A stretch of 64,000 nucleotides of DNA from JBEVJC01 sp040510375 (GTDB taxonomy: Bacteria > Bacteroidota > Bacteroidia > Chitinophagales > Chitinophagaceae), in contig JBEVJC010000034.1 in the NCBI GenBank assembly GCA_040510375.1, positions 1-64,000 on the forward strand. Reading direction: 5' to 3'. Numbering within the stretch: position 1 is the stretch's first letter; each line of letters begins with the position of its first letter. Both the position numbers and the translations under genes were made by a program. Shown in pieces: positions 1-8,465 of the stretch. Below the pieces are notes generated by a model. It did no database searches. It saw only the letters and a program-made list of their open reading frames with translations, and was not told where the DNA came from.

Positions 1-909
1 GTTGAAAACCTGTTCGCTGTTTATGCATATGCCATTGTGATCTATTGCGATTTCAGTGGTTACAGTGATATCGCAATTGGAATAGCAAGGTGGCTCGGGT
101 TTACTATTCCAACCAACTTCCTTTCGCCCTACCAGAGTAAATCCATTACTGAATTCTGGCGCAGATGGCATATTTCACTTTCCTCCTGGTTGCGTGATTA
201 TCTCTATATTCCACTGGGGGGAAACAGGAATGCAACTGCAGGTACCTGGCTCTTTGCAGGCATTTTTTTTGCAGGGGTTTTCTTTTCATCACATTCCATT
301 TTCGGCCTTTCGTATGTAATGTCATCCGCTATTGCAGGAGGTTTACTGTTATTATTTTCGCTACCTGCAATGATCAGCCGCGAAAGCCGCGGTATGGCAG
401 CAAATATGAACCTCCTAACTACGATGCTGCTGGGTGGATTCTGGCATGGCGCCAGCTGGAATTTTATTATCTGGGGAGCCCTGCATGGGATCGCGCTGGC
501 GGTCCATAAACTCTGGATATTACTGACCGGAAAACGGTTGCACAAAATCAATAACCAGCCATTGTACAACCTGTTGGCGCTATTGCTGACATTTCATTTT
601 GTTTGTTTCTGCTGGATTTTTTTCCATGCCCGTGATATGGAAACGGCTATGAACATGATCAGCCAGATCAGGTTTAACCTTGACTTCTCAGTCTGGAACG
701 CCTTTACAGCCAACTACTACGCTGTGCTGGTGATGATGGGGATCGGATACGCGATCCATTTTATTCCGGATAATTATGCCGATAAAGTAATTGCCCGTTT
801 TCCCCGTCTTCCGCTTGCTGTTTACGTATTAATATTTTTTGTTTTTCTCCTGGTCTACGGATACTTCAAATCCGCTGAGCCGGTGATGCCGATCTACCTC
901 CAGTTTTAG
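1..909 (+). CDS. MBOAT family O-acyltransferase (3' part, start outside window)
   Basis: The reading frame is open from base 1, so the gene begins upstream of the window and about 302 codons are visible. MBOAT enzymes move acyl groups, usually acetyl, across the membrane onto polysaccharide or teichoic acid. Visible family marks are the EFWRRWHISLSSWLRDYLYIPLG block near the start and FWHGASWNF with the conserved catalytic His at bases 445-447. Several hydrophobic helices follow and the protein ends in a hydrophobic segment. This matches the AlgI/DltB-like branch seen in alginate-type acetylation systems. The SGNH hydrolase at 1327-2583 could be a functional partner, as SGNH-fold proteins accompany MBOATs in such systems, but it lies on the other strand. 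The acceptor substrate cannot be deduced. Confidence 0.9.
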   Translation, partial: VENLFAVYAYAIVIYCDFSGYSDIAIGIARWLGFTIPTNFLSPYQSKSITEFWRRWHISLSSWLRDYLYIPLGGNRNATAGTWLFAGIFFAGVFFSSHSIFGLSYVMSSAIAGGLLLLFSLPAMISRESRGMAANMNLLTTMLLGGFWHGASWNFIIWGALHGIALAVHKLWILLTGKRLHKINNQPLYNLLALLLTFHFVCFCWIFFHARDMETAMNMISQIRFNLDFSVWNAFTANYYAVLVMMGIGYAIHFIPDNYADKVIARFPRLPLAVYVLIFFVFLLVYGYFKSAEPVMPIYLQF

Positions 910-913
910 TCCT

Positions 914-921
914 TATATTTG
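914..921 (+). promoter_or_regulatory. Candidate Bacteroidota -7 promoter box before the DUF3127 gene
   Basis: TATATTTG matches the Bacteroidota primary sigma -7 consensus TAnnTTTG exactly and lies 35 bases upstream of the next start codon, just after the MBOAT stop. No clear TTTG -33 box is seen at 19-21 bases upstream, so the assignment is moderate. Confidence 0.45.
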
Positions 922-956
922 CGGTCAATTAAGCATCCAACCCAAAATTTTATACA

Positions 957-1304
957 ATGCAGCTCACGGCCAAACTGGTTCAGTTACTTCCGCTTCAGAC
1001 AGGTACAGGTAAAAATGGTGAATGGAAAAAACAGGACATCATTGTAGAGACCGATGGACAGTATCCAAAGAAAGTTTGCATTTCCATCTGGGGTGATAAG
1101 ATCGCGGGAAATCAGCTGATCATCGGCAACTCACTCAATATCTCTTTTGATGTGGAAAGCCGCGAGTATAATAACCGCTGGTATACCGATGTAAAAGCCT
1201 GGAAAATTGAACCGGCTGGCAGTGGTGGTTCTTCCGCACCTGTTTCAAAGGAAGAGGATTTTCACAATACTTCATTTACAAGCGACGAAGACCTTCCTTT
1301 CTAA
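957..1304 (+). CDS. DUF3127 domain protein, OB-fold-like
   Basis: This 115-residue soluble protein has no signal peptide. The N-terminal 85 residues (MQLTAKLVQLLP, then VCISIWGDK and SLNISFDVESREYNNRWYT) fit the DUF3127 family, a short beta-rich domain common in Bacteroidota that resembles single-stranded-DNA-binding OB folds. The tail from about residue 88 is Gly/Ser-rich and then acidic, ending in DEDLPF. This is the layout of an SSB C-terminal tip (acidic stretch ending in Pro-Phe), which in SSB proteins recruits replication and repair partners. I infer a nucleic-acid-binding role. A TAnnTTTG box precedes the gene, suggesting its own transcript. Confidence 0.85.
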   Translation: MQLTAKLVQLLPLQTGTGKNGEWKKQDIIVETDGQYPKKVCISIWGDKIAGNQLIIGNSLNISFDVESREYNNRWYTDVKAWKIEPAGSGGSSAPVSKEEDFHNTSFTSDEDLPF

Positions 1305-1326
1305 TTGAGATAAATTTCTATCAGAA

Positions 1327-2583
1327 TTAATAACCAGCTTCAGAAAGTTTCCTGGGTTGTAAGGATTCTATATAATCATTGTATCCTTTTGCCAGTGCAT
1401 TAAAAAGCAACTGTCCCTGCAGACGGTAACCCTCTGCGGTAAAATGGATCCGGTCACGACTCATCAGTCCACGCCTTGACCAGCTGTAGGCCGAACCGAA
1501 ACCGTTGGTGATCTTGTAAAGATCCCAGCAGGGAAGGTAAAGACGGTTGGCTTCCTTCGTTAAAGAAGTATTGAGTGCTTTCAGCACCTTGTTTGAATAA
1601 CGGCCTTTATAGGAATCGGGAGCTGTTGTTACAAGAATGGAAGCATGGGGAGACGCCATGCGTAACTTATCAATGAACTGGTTGAATTCCTGAAGGAATG
1701 CCGTTTCGGCAAAGGCAGCGCGTTGTGCTTCATTGGTACCGAGCGACACAATATAAAGATCAGCGTTAAGTGCGGGAAGCTGGTGCCAGAACAAGGTGGC
1801 ATTATTGTACTGGTCGTACCTGGCTCCATTGACACCAATGCTATGATAGATTACACCAGGTGATGAATTTTCCAGTGACACGCCGTAGAAGTCGTGCTGG
1901 GCGCGACCAGGAAGGCTAACCAGGGTAAATCCGGTGCCTGGTCGGGAGAGGTCCACTTCCTGGTAAATTGAGGTGTCGCCTTGTTCACGGCGGATCATAT
2001 AAGGAGTCTCATTGGGTTCAACATCCAGCATCCATCCATTACCTGCCGTACTGTCGAGAAAGAATTTAAGTTTATTGAATCCCTGGTAACCGCGCGTGAA
2101 ATCGGGCCTGATAGCGAGATTGATACTTGCACCGTCCACCATGGTCCGGATGCCAAAACCAGAAACACCAACAGGCTGGCCGAGTTCGGGATGAGCTATC
2201 CGGTTGTATGACCAGCTTGTATTTGAGGAGGAAATAATATCGGATGGCGCATTGCTTTTCGCCAGCTGGTAGGGAAAAACCAATCCGCGACCTGCATTGC
2301 CAAAAAAATCCTGGAAGCCATCCCTTACTTCGTTGGAAAGGAAGTCGGCCTGGATATGTGAATCGCCGATATGAACTACGGAGACATTACCCTGACCGGT
2401 AGTTTTCAACCGGTAGAGTTTCTGGTAAAATGAATCCAGTGGAGTATTATTCAGTACCCGGTTGAAAATGGTATTGATAAAAGGATAACGTGCTGTTGAT
2501 ACATTATCCTTTACAGGTATGGGCTGACCGCAGAGGGACAGGAAAGAAAGTACAAGTGTAAAAGTGCACAGGTATTTGATCAT
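1327..2583 (-). CDS. Exported SGNH/GDSL-family hydrolase
   Basis: A 418-residue protein with an N-terminal hydrophobic signal sequence (about residues 1-20). The SGNH blocks are recognisable: HIGDSH with nucleophile Ser75, a GVNGA block near 250, LGTNE at 281-285, and DRIH with Asp377 and His380 for the catalytic pair. About 200 residues between blocks I and III are longer than in minimal GDSL esterases and resemble the two-domain SGNH proteins of Bacteroidota that act on acetylated cell-surface polymers. The substrate is unknown; an O-acetyl ester or acetyl transfer linked to the nearby MBOAT is plausible but inferred. The gene starts only 4 bases after the rpoN stop codon, so the two are probably co-transcribed. 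Confidence 0.85.
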   Translation of the reverse strand: MIKYLCTFTLVLSFLSLCGQPIPVKDNVSTARYPFINTIFNRVLNNTPLDSFYQKLYRLKTTGQGNVSVVHIGDSHIQADFLSNEVRDGFQDFFGNAGRGLVFPYQLAKSNAPSDIISSSNTSWSYNRIAHPELGQPVGVSGFGIRTMVDGASINLAIRPDFTRGYQGFNKLKFFLDSTAGNGWMLDVEPNETPYMIRREQGDTSIYQEVDLSRPGTGFTLVSLPGRAQHDFYGVSLENSSPGVIYHSIGVNGARYDQYNNATLFWHQLPALNADLYIVSLGTNEAQRAAFAETAFLQEFNQFIDKLRMASPHASILVTTAPDSYKGRYSNKVLKALNTSLTKEANRLYLPCWDLYKITNGFGSAYSWSRRGLMSRDRIHFTAEGYRLQGQLLFNALAKGYNDYIESLQPRKLSEAGY

Positions 2584-2587
2584 TCAG

Positions 2588-4075
2588 TTACAGCTCCTTT
2601 CTCAGACGGGCAACCGGGATATTCAATTGCTCGCGATATTTGGCCACCGTACGCCGGGCGATATTATATCCTTTTTCCTGGAGCAGTTCGGTCAGTCGCT
2701 CATCACTCAGCGGACGTTTTTTATGTTCCCCCTCAATCAGGTCGCTCAGGATTTTTTTAACCTCCCGGGTAGAAACTTCTTCGCCGCTATCGGTACTGAG
2801 TGATTCACTGAAAAAGAATTTGAGACGATACGTACCAAATTCCGTCTGCACAAACTTACTGTTGGCCACCCGGCTTACTGTTGAAATATCAAGGGCGGTT
2901 TTTTCTGCGATATCCTTAAGGATCATGGGGCGCAGTGTTGTTTCATCACCCGTGATAAAAAAATCGTGCTGGTGGTTCATGATCGCAGTCATGGTACTGA
3001 TCAGCGTCTGCTGCCTTTGTTTAATGGCATCGATAAACCATTTTGCCGCATCGATCTTCTGTTTGATAAACAATACGGCTTCTTTCTGGCGTTTATCTTT
3101 TTTTGCACCGCGGTCGTATTCTTTCATCATATCGCGGTAACCCTCGCTGATCCTGAGTTCCGGAGCATTGCGGGAATTCAGGGTAAGCTCAAGTTTACCG
3201 GCATTGTTGAAAATAAAGAAGTCGGGCACTACATAACTTTCAGCTTTATTGATCCCGCCTACATTACCACCTGGTTTTGGATTCAGACGGATGATCTGCT
3301 GCATCACTTCTTTTAACTGCTCTTCGTCTATATTAAGACCGCGCTGGATCTTTTCGTAGTGTTTCTTGGTGAATTCGTCGAAGTATTTTTTGATGGCGAG
3401 GATTGCTGTATCCACGTCTTTGCCCTCATCTTTATTCCGCTGGAGCTGTAACAGCAGGCATTCCTGCAGGTCGCGGGCGGCAACACCCGGCGGGTCAAAA
3501 CGCTGGATTCGCTGGATCATCGCTTCCACTTCTTCTTCCGTTGCATTTACATTCTGGCGAAAGGCAAGATCATCAACGATGGCGGTAGTCTCCCTGCGGA
3601 GATATCCGTCTTCGTCAATACTCCCAACAATCTGTTCAGCTATTTTTTGTTCCTTTTCATCCAGTTTAAGGAGACCAAGCTGGACCAGTAATGTTTCGTA
3701 AAAGGAGGCTTCGGTTTTGAAAGGGATTGTCTTCTGGTCTTCTTCGGGGTAATTGTCGTCGCGGGTTTTGTAATCGGCTACTTCATCATCGCCATCATGC
3801 ACATATTCGCTGACATCTACATTTTCGTAATCCTCTTCACTTCCGCTTTGCTCTTCGTATTCTGCTTCCGGCGTCTCACTGAATTCATCCTTTATTTCAC
3901 CTTCACTATCTTCGTGTTTCTCTTCATCCAGTTCAAGGGCAGGGTTTTCTTCCAGTTCTTCTTTAATCCTTTCTTCGAGATTTGCCGTAGGTACCTGCAG
4001 CAATTTCATTAACTGAATCTGCTGAGGGGAAAGCTTCTGTAATAATTTCTGTTGTAACGATTGGCTTAAGGCCAT
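2588..4075 (-). CDS. rpoN: RNA polymerase sigma-54 factor
   Basis: A 495-residue protein with the full sigma-54 layout. Region I is glutamine/leucine-rich (LSPQQIQLMKLLQVP and the ELEENPALE repeat), region II is a long acidic stretch (about residues 45-110), then comes the core-binding domain, and the C terminus carries the RpoN box ARRTVAKYR at about 473-481, which reads the -24 promoter element. It directs RNA polymerase to -24/-12 promoters and needs an AAA+ activator. No sigma-54 activator gene lies in this window. The start is the first ATG after the N-terminal MALSQSLQQKLLQKL; the upstream spacer is short. It is followed 4 bases later by the SGNH hydrolase gene. Confidence 0.97.
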   Translation of the reverse strand: MALSQSLQQKLLQKLSPQQIQLMKLLQVPTANLEERIKEELEENPALELDEEKHEDSEGEIKDEFSETPEAEYEEQSGSEEDYENVDVSEYVHDGDDEVADYKTRDDNYPEEDQKTIPFKTEASFYETLLVQLGLLKLDEKEQKIAEQIVGSIDEDGYLRRETTAIVDDLAFRQNVNATEEEVEAMIQRIQRFDPPGVAARDLQECLLLQLQRNKDEGKDVDTAILAIKKYFDEFTKKHYEKIQRGLNIDEEQLKEVMQQIIRLNPKPGGNVGGINKAESYVVPDFFIFNNAGKLELTLNSRNAPELRISEGYRDMMKEYDRGAKKDKRQKEAVLFIKQKIDAAKWFIDAIKQRQQTLISTMTAIMNHQHDFFITGDETTLRPMILKDIAEKTALDISTVSRVANSKFVQTEFGTYRLKFFFSESLSTDSGEEVSTREVKKILSDLIEGEHKKRPLSDERLTELLQEKGYNIARRTVAKYREQLNIPVARLRKEL

Positions 4076-4156
4076 AATTTTTCAGAACGTTTTGGGCAAG
4101 ATAGTTTTTCAAAAATCCGGCCATTGATCAAAAATCAGGCCGTAAACTTACGAAAC

Positions 4157-4546
4157 ATGCTGGTAAAAACGGTGGAACGTTTCTTTTCTTTAATTGTTGC
4201 CCTGTTAATGTTACAGAACGGGGAAATAATTGCCCAAGAAATAAAGAAAATTTCCCCAGTGTTATCGGCTGAGAAGCAGACCGTTACTTTTAAATCCTTC
4301 CAAAAGTACCAGGCAGGGTCCGCCGTTGGGAATTTTCGGGGGATAAATATATTAAATCAGGGGTCGGTTATCAGAAAAAGCTCCTTCAACCTGTTAGATC
4401 AAAGTTACTTCAGCAACCAGCTGGGATTCTTTTGCCGCTCGGAACTGAAGTTGGAAAAGGCGATCAGGGTACCGTTGAAATTCCGTCTCGGTTCGCTGGC
4501 ATACACCGATTACCTGGAGCGTAAGCCGAATGCGGTCAAACCCTGA
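4157..4546 (+). CDS. Small secreted protein of unknown function
   Basis: About 129 residues from the ATG at 4157; a longer frame with a TTG start exists but adds only polar residues before a good signal peptide. The N terminus (LVKTVERFFSLIVALLMLQ, then IIAQE) is a typical exported signal with likely cleavage after Ala-Gln. The mature part is basic and polar, with no motif I recognise. The gene is divergent from rpoN and convergent with the glycosyl hydrolase gene, whose stop is 17 bases away. It may be a lineage-specific protein; I cannot assign a role. Confidence 0.55.
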   Translation: MLVKTVERFFSLIVALLMLQNGEIIAQEIKKISPVLSAEKQTVTFKSFQKYQAGSAVGNFRGINILNQGSVIRKSSFNLLDQSYFSNQLGFFCRSELKLEKAIRVPLKFRLGSLAYTDYLERKPNAVKP

Positions 4547-4563
4547 AATGAGCTGATCTTCCT

Positions 4564-5856
4564 TTATTCTGTGTGCATTTCATAATCATTTGTGAATGCA
4601 GGTTTGGGAACGGTTTTGCCGGGCTCATTGTTTTTATTTGAACCCATCGGACCCCGATCGGGCAGCCATTCCATCACCGGAACTTTGACCGGGTATTGGT
4701 AATAGTTATTCCGGAGGGAGTCGTTCCATCCATTCGGATTGCTATCGAATGAGCGGCTGCTGAAATAGGCGCTGCCATGGATGCCCGGGAAGGAACGTAG
4801 CAGCCGGATCTGTTCAGGTAGTTCATCGCGTCGTTTCCATGCGGCGTTTTTTTCTGTGGCGCGGTAAATCCCGTGCCCGATATAAACGTGCCGGCCGAAA
4901 CCATGGTTGGACCACCATTCCACCAGTTCGCGGTAGTCGGCCAGGCGATGTCCGATTTCCCAGTAAAGTTGTGGCACCACGTAATCGATCCATTTATTTT
5001 CCAGCCAGAGGAGGATATCTGCGTACAGGTCATCGTAATTGGTAGTACCGGCAGTAGTGCGGCTGCCATCAGGGTCCTGGGTTATATTTCGCCAGACGCC
5101 GAATGGACTGATCCCAAATTTTACCCATGATTTTTCCTGTTTGATCGCCACGCTGAGTTTGGATATGATCGAGTCGGTATTACTGCGGCGCCAGTCGGCT
5201 TTCGCCAATGTTGTACCTGACCGGAGATAGGCAGCAGCATCAGGAAATTCCTTTCCGGGAACACGATAAGGGTAGAAATAATCATCCATGTGGATGGCAT
5301 CAATATCATAGCGGCGAACGATATCCCGGACCACTTTCACTACAAAGTCCTGTGCTTCCTTATTGGATGGTTCAAAATATTTTTTACCTCCATAGGTAAC
5401 AAACCAGTATGGATGGGTGCGGGTTATATGGTTTTTTGCAATGGATGTAACGCTTGAATTAAAACTGGCGCGATAGGGATTTAACCAGGCATGAAACTCC
5501 ATTCCCCGTTTATGTGCTTCGCGTATCATGAAGGCAAGCGGATCATAGTACGGGAAGGGTGCGCGGCCCTGTACACCAGTCAGCCACTGGCTCCATGGTT
5601 CAAAATCGGAAGGGTAAAAGGCATCGGCTGATGGTCGCACCTGAACGATCACCGCATTCATTCCATTTTTTTTATGGAGATCCAGCTGCCGGATAAATTC
5701 TGCCTGCTGGCGGCCCGGGTCGGTTACACCGCGCTGTGGCCAGTCGATATTATCAACTGTAGCAATCCATACTCCCCGGAATTCGGGTGTCTGGGCGGGT
5801 AACAGAACAGGGAGAATAAAACTTATAAAAAAGAATAAAGACTTCATCATATTCAT
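4564..5856 (-). CDS. Exported glycosyl hydrolase of the family-10-like (DUF187/GHL10) type
   Basis: A 430-residue protein with a signal peptide (residues 1-21 ending PAQT). The body starts at once with EFRGVWIATVDNIDWP, the hallmark of the GHL10/DUF187 family, followed by GMNAVIVQVRPSADAFY, EFHAWLNPYRA, DAIHMDDYFYPY and ISPFGVWRN, all expected strands of the TIM barrel with acidic catalytic candidates in the HMDDYF loop. Family members such as YngK-like proteins are thought to cut glycans of the cell surface or peptidoglycan, but the substrate of this one is not known. A short charged C-terminal tail (after about residue 405) is outside the barrel. The gene stands alone, with the MarR gene 71 bases upstream on the same strand. 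Confidence 0.9.
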   Translation of the reverse strand: MNMMKSLFFFISFILPVLLPAQTPEFRGVWIATVDNIDWPQRGVTDPGRQQAEFIRQLDLHKKNGMNAVIVQVRPSADAFYPSDFEPWSQWLTGVQGRAPFPYYDPLAFMIREAHKRGMEFHAWLNPYRASFNSSVTSIAKNHITRTHPYWFVTYGGKKYFEPSNKEAQDFVVKVVRDIVRRYDIDAIHMDDYFYPYRVPGKEFPDAAAYLRSGTTLAKADWRRSNTDSIISKLSVAIKQEKSWVKFGISPFGVWRNITQDPDGSRTTAGTTNYDDLYADILLWLENKWIDYVVPQLYWEIGHRLADYRELVEWWSNHGFGRHVYIGHGIYRATEKNAAWKRRDELPEQIRLLRSFPGIHGSAYFSSRSFDSNPNGWNDSLRNNYYQYPVKVPVMEWLPDRGPMGSNKNNEPGKTVPKPAFTNDYEMHTE

Positions 5857-5927
5857 CGGGTGCTGAATAAAGATGACAAAGATACCGGCAATGCCGCTTA
5901 AGTAGCGGATAAATGAAGACGGGCCTC

Positions 5928-6392
5928 TCAGCTGGTAACCAGGGGTTCCCTGATCTTGTCAAGCAGCTCGCTCAGCAGGGCCGCTTCTTTTTTTGTGAGG
6001 TTACCGGTAATCTTATCCATTTCATCTTCGCGTTCATCAATCCGTTCAAGGAGTTTGCGGCCCTTGTCAGTAATGATCACATCCACCAGCCGGCGGTCGG
6101 CCTTACAGGTTCCTTTTTTCACAAAGCCCTTGGTCACCAGGCGATCCACAATCCGGCTGGTATCACTCATTTTATCAAGCATACGTTCACGGATCTGGAG
6201 GGTGGACAAGGGCTGCGGATGGCTGCCCCGTAGTATCCTTAAGATATTGAACTGCTGGGGGGTGATGTCTTCCGGTGCAAAAAATTCCTTGCTCTTCTCT
6301 GTAATCCAGCCGTAAGTATATAAAAGATTGATCATTGCTTTCTGGTGCTCATTCCTGAATTTAGTCTGGTTAATATCCTGATCGATGCCCAT
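5928..6392 (-). CDS. MarR family transcriptional regulator
   Basis: About 154 residues from the ATG at 6392; an upstream in-frame ATG at 6431 would add 13 residues that do not look like the family. The winged-helix region is clear: ITPQQFNILRILRG, the recognition part LSTLQIRERMLDKMSDTSRIVDRLVTKGFVKK and the wing KADRRLVDVIITDKGRKLL. MarR proteins bind palindromic operators as dimers and release DNA on ligand binding or oxidation; no ligand can be read here. A near-perfect palindrome 95 bases upstream suggests autoregulation. The nearby glycosyl hydrolase downstream on the same strand may be co-transcribed. Confidence 0.9.
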   Translation of the reverse strand: MGIDQDINQTKFRNEHQKAMINLLYTYGWITEKSKEFFAPEDITPQQFNILRILRGSHPQPLSTLQIRERMLDKMSDTSRIVDRLVTKGFVKKGTCKADRRLVDVIITDKGRKLLERIDEREDEMDKITGNLTKKEAALLSELLDKIREPLVTS

Positions 6393-6486
6393 GGTACAAG
6401 GTTTAATGATTAAATGTAAGGAGTTATCCAAACACCCATAAAAATTATAACACGTTTGATGCCATAACCCGTCTGCCTTTGCGTAA

Positions 6487-6508
6487 AATTAATGGTTAAA
6501 CATTAATT
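6487..6508. promoter_or_regulatory. 22-bp palindrome, candidate MarR operator
   Basis: The core ATTAATGGTTAAACATTAAT (6488-6507) is an inverted repeat with 18 of 20 positions self-complementary, and one more pair extends it on each side. It sits in the AT-rich spacer about 95 bases upstream of the MarR start codon. Length and symmetry suit a MarR dimer site; the assignment to this regulator is inferred from position. Confidence 0.5.
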
Positions 6509-6571
6509 AAATTGGGCCGGACCCCAATTTAAACAAGCCCTTCACATTTGGAACCGGGCGGACAATTCCGG

Positions 6572-7051
6572 TTAATATTTTCCCAGACGGGTGAGTGAAG
6601 CCAGTTTAAAAATGGTAAAGAGGTGATGCGATTCATGCAGCAGGAAAAAGTTAAGCCAGCCGGTCAGGTTCATTTCCCCGTAAACCGGATGCGTACCTTT
6701 TTTTGCCAGGTCGTCCCCATTGAACATAGACATACTGGAGGATATTTCTTTCCTTCTGGTCATCAGTTCATGAATAACCTCATGGCTGGATTTTTCAAGA
6801 TGATCATGGAAGAGGGGGTCGGTTTCAGCGGAATATACATGGAAGCTCGCGCCGTCATTACCAATAATGGTTTTGATGCGGTCAGCAAAAACCAGCTGAT
6901 AAGTTTCCAGGTGTACAATATGTTCGAAGACCGACCATTTGCCGGGGATTACTCCCATACGGATCTGGGTGTCGGAAAGTCCGTCGATAAGTTCGATAAG
7001 TGATTTGTGCTGGTATTGCAATCGGGTGGTGATGGAAGATGGTAGAATCAT
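6572..7051 (-). CDS. DinB-like four-helix protein
   Basis: A 159-residue soluble protein with the DinB/DinB_2 superfamily pattern: GKWSVFEHIVHLETYQLVFADRI in the second helix and a final HESHHLFTIFKL helix. The three His positions (in EHIVHLE and HESHHL) are where the family holds a divalent metal. Such proteins include thiol-dependent transferases and hydrolases, but most are uncharacterised, and the name does not imply DNA damage control. It begins 12 bases after the radical SAM gene ends, so both are probably one operon. Confidence 0.85.
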   Translation of the reverse strand: MILPSSITTRLQYQHKSLIELIDGLSDTQIRMGVIPGKWSVFEHIVHLETYQLVFADRIKTIIGNDGASFHVYSAETDPLFHDHLEKSSHEVIHELMTRRKEISSSMSMFNGDDLAKKGTHPVYGEMNLTGWLNFFLLHESHHLFTIFKLASLTRLGKY

Positions 7052-7063
7052 TATGCAGAAAAG

Positions 7064-8098
7064 TTATTCGTTACTCCAGACTTTGGTTCCTTCTGAACAA
7101 TTGGCGCAGATATCGATGTTCTTGCGTCCTGAAAGGATTTTTTTACGGAACTGGTTATACTCGCCGTTTTTCCAGATTTCGCGGAAGCTTTTATCCTGAA
7201 GGTTGCCCAACCGGTGTTGCGCATCCTTATCAAAACAGCAGGGGGCAACCAGTCCGTCCCAGGTAATCACCGGATCATGCCATAACCTCCAGCACTGATT
7301 GCCGAGTTTACCTTTGAAGGAAGTAGTACCGTCTTTCCCTTTCCTGTAACGGCTGAATTTATCGATAGTCGGAATCAGCTGGTTCGGGTCTTGCTGGTAA
7401 TCGTAAATCTGTGCAGTCTTGAACCACACATCATCGACCCCGATCTCACGGGCCAGTTGCTTTACTTCGTCGACCTGGTGTTCATTTGGTTTTACCACCA
7501 GGAACTGGAACACTACAAATGGTTTGGTGCTTTTCATTTCTTTTTTCCACCTCACAATATTCCTGGCGCCTTCCAGCACTTTTGAAAGCTGTCCGCCCAC
7601 CCGGTATTGTTCATAGACTTCCTGCGTGGTGCCATCGATGGAAATGATCAGACGGTCGAGGCCGCTTTCGATGGTCCTTTTGGCATTGGCATCCGTCAGG
7701 TAATGTGCATTCGTGGAAGTGGCGGTATAAATCTTTTTACCGGAGGCATAACTGACCATATCGAGGAAGGATGGATTGAGATAAGGCTCTCCCTGGAAAT
7801 AAAAAACCAGGTACAAAAGGTCTTTGTGCAACTCATCGATGGTCTTCGAAAAAAAATCCTGCTTCAGCATTCCGGTGGGCCGGGTGAAGGCCCGTAGTCC
7901 ACTCGGGCATTCGGGGCAGCGCAGGTTACAGAAATTGGTGGGCTCAAAAGAGATGGAAACCGGGTAACCCCATTGTACAGGTGTTTTTGTCCACTTACTG
8001 ATATAAAAACTGGAAAGAACCCGGATGCCATTCCAGGCCCGGCGGAAACTCAGTTTCGACAACAGGTTAATTGTATCAAGTCGGTTCAGCCCTGGCAT
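7064..8098 (-). CDS. Radical SAM/SPASM domain protein
   Basis: About 344 residues from the ATG at 8098; a longer frame starts at a TTG and adds nine hydrophobic residues. The radical SAM core opens with SISFEPTNFCNLRCPEC, whose three cysteines (C57, C61, C64) bind the 4Fe-4S cluster that cleaves S-adenosylmethionine. The barrel continues with YFQGEPYLN and IISIDGTTQEVYEQYR. A SPASM-type C terminus contains CWRLWHDPVITWDGLVAPCCFDKD and ICANC, which would bind one or two auxiliary clusters. SPASM enzymes modify peptides, proteins or sugars; the substrate is not identifiable here. A DinB-like gene follows 12 bases downstream. Confidence 0.92.
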   Translation of the reverse strand: MPGLNRLDTINLLSKLSFRRAWNGIRVLSSFYISKWTKTPVQWGYPVSISFEPTNFCNLRCPECPSGLRAFTRPTGMLKQDFFSKTIDELHKDLLYLVFYFQGEPYLNPSFLDMVSYASGKKIYTATSTNAHYLTDANAKRTIESGLDRLIISIDGTTQEVYEQYRVGGQLSKVLEGARNIVRWKKEMKSTKPFVVFQFLVVKPNEHQVDEVKQLAREIGVDDVWFKTAQIYDYQQDPNQLIPTIDKFSRYRKGKDGTTSFKGKLGNQCWRLWHDPVITWDGLVAPCCFDKDAQHRLGNLQDKSFREIWKNGEYNQFRKKILSGRKNIDICANCSEGTKVWSNE

Positions 8099-8111
8099 AA
8101 GGATAAAGTTA

Positions 8112-8160
8112 GTCAATAAAAACAAAAAGGCCCGTAACCTTGGTGGTCGAGCCCTTTGTT
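8112..8160 (-). terminator. Candidate intrinsic terminator reading leftward
   Basis: On the minus strand, AACAAAGG-CTCG pairs, with one small bulge on each side, with CGGG-CC-TTTGTT around a 13-base loop, and the right arm runs into a T-rich tract (TTTTTGTTTTTATT). This is the shape of a rho-independent terminator, 40 bases after the stop of the small reading frame at 8202-8465. It lies just upstream of the radical SAM start, so it might instead act as a leader attenuator for that gene. Confidence 0.5.
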
Positions 8161-8201
8161 ATCATCCATCCTTGTTGTTGTGTCCAATCAGCCGTTTAAT
8201 A

Positions 8202-8465
8202 TTATAAATCCTTCCAGGTAGTGTGTTTTGGATGATATATGAAAAGAAATGTTTGTTGTTGATAAGGTTGTCCATCCAGTTGGTTCCGGTTAACGGAATG
8301 TTGGTGGGCATCAAATGATTTCCCCGGATTCAGTGAACCGGTCAGTGTGGAAGATCCAGGTCTGTTGATCTGGTGCGGGGAATCGGGCTTTGTTGTTGCT
8401 GCCCCGGAAAACCCCAACCATGCAGTATCTGCATTAGTGGTGGAAACTGGATGTATGGATTTCAA
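8202..8465 (-). CDS. Possible small protein gene (87 aa), unknown function
   Basis: An open frame of 87 codons starting at a TTG, with no in-frame ATG. The predicted product is rich in Ser, Thr, Asn, Gln, Pro and His, has no signal peptide or membrane helix, and matches no family I know. The frame itself is weak evidence. What supports a transcript is its setting: a good Bacteroidota promoter (TTG, 20 bases, TACTTTTG) ends about 40 bases upstream and a terminator-like hairpin follows 40 bases downstream. It could equally be a small non-coding RNA. Confidence 0.28.
   Translation of the reverse strand: MKSIHPVSTTNADTAWLGFSGAATTKPDSPHQINRPGSSTLTGSLNPGKSFDAHQHSVNRNQLDGQPYQQQTFLFIYHPKHTTWKDL

Noticed and set aside
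204..569. 121-codon minus-strand frame inside the MBOAT gene
   Set aside because: Fully overlaps a strongly supported gene and has no family features.
7064..8465. Idea that the small frame is a RiPP precursor for the radical SAM protein
   Set aside because: No leader-core pattern, Cys or Gly-rich core, or peptidase/transporter neighbours; retained only as an untested possibility.
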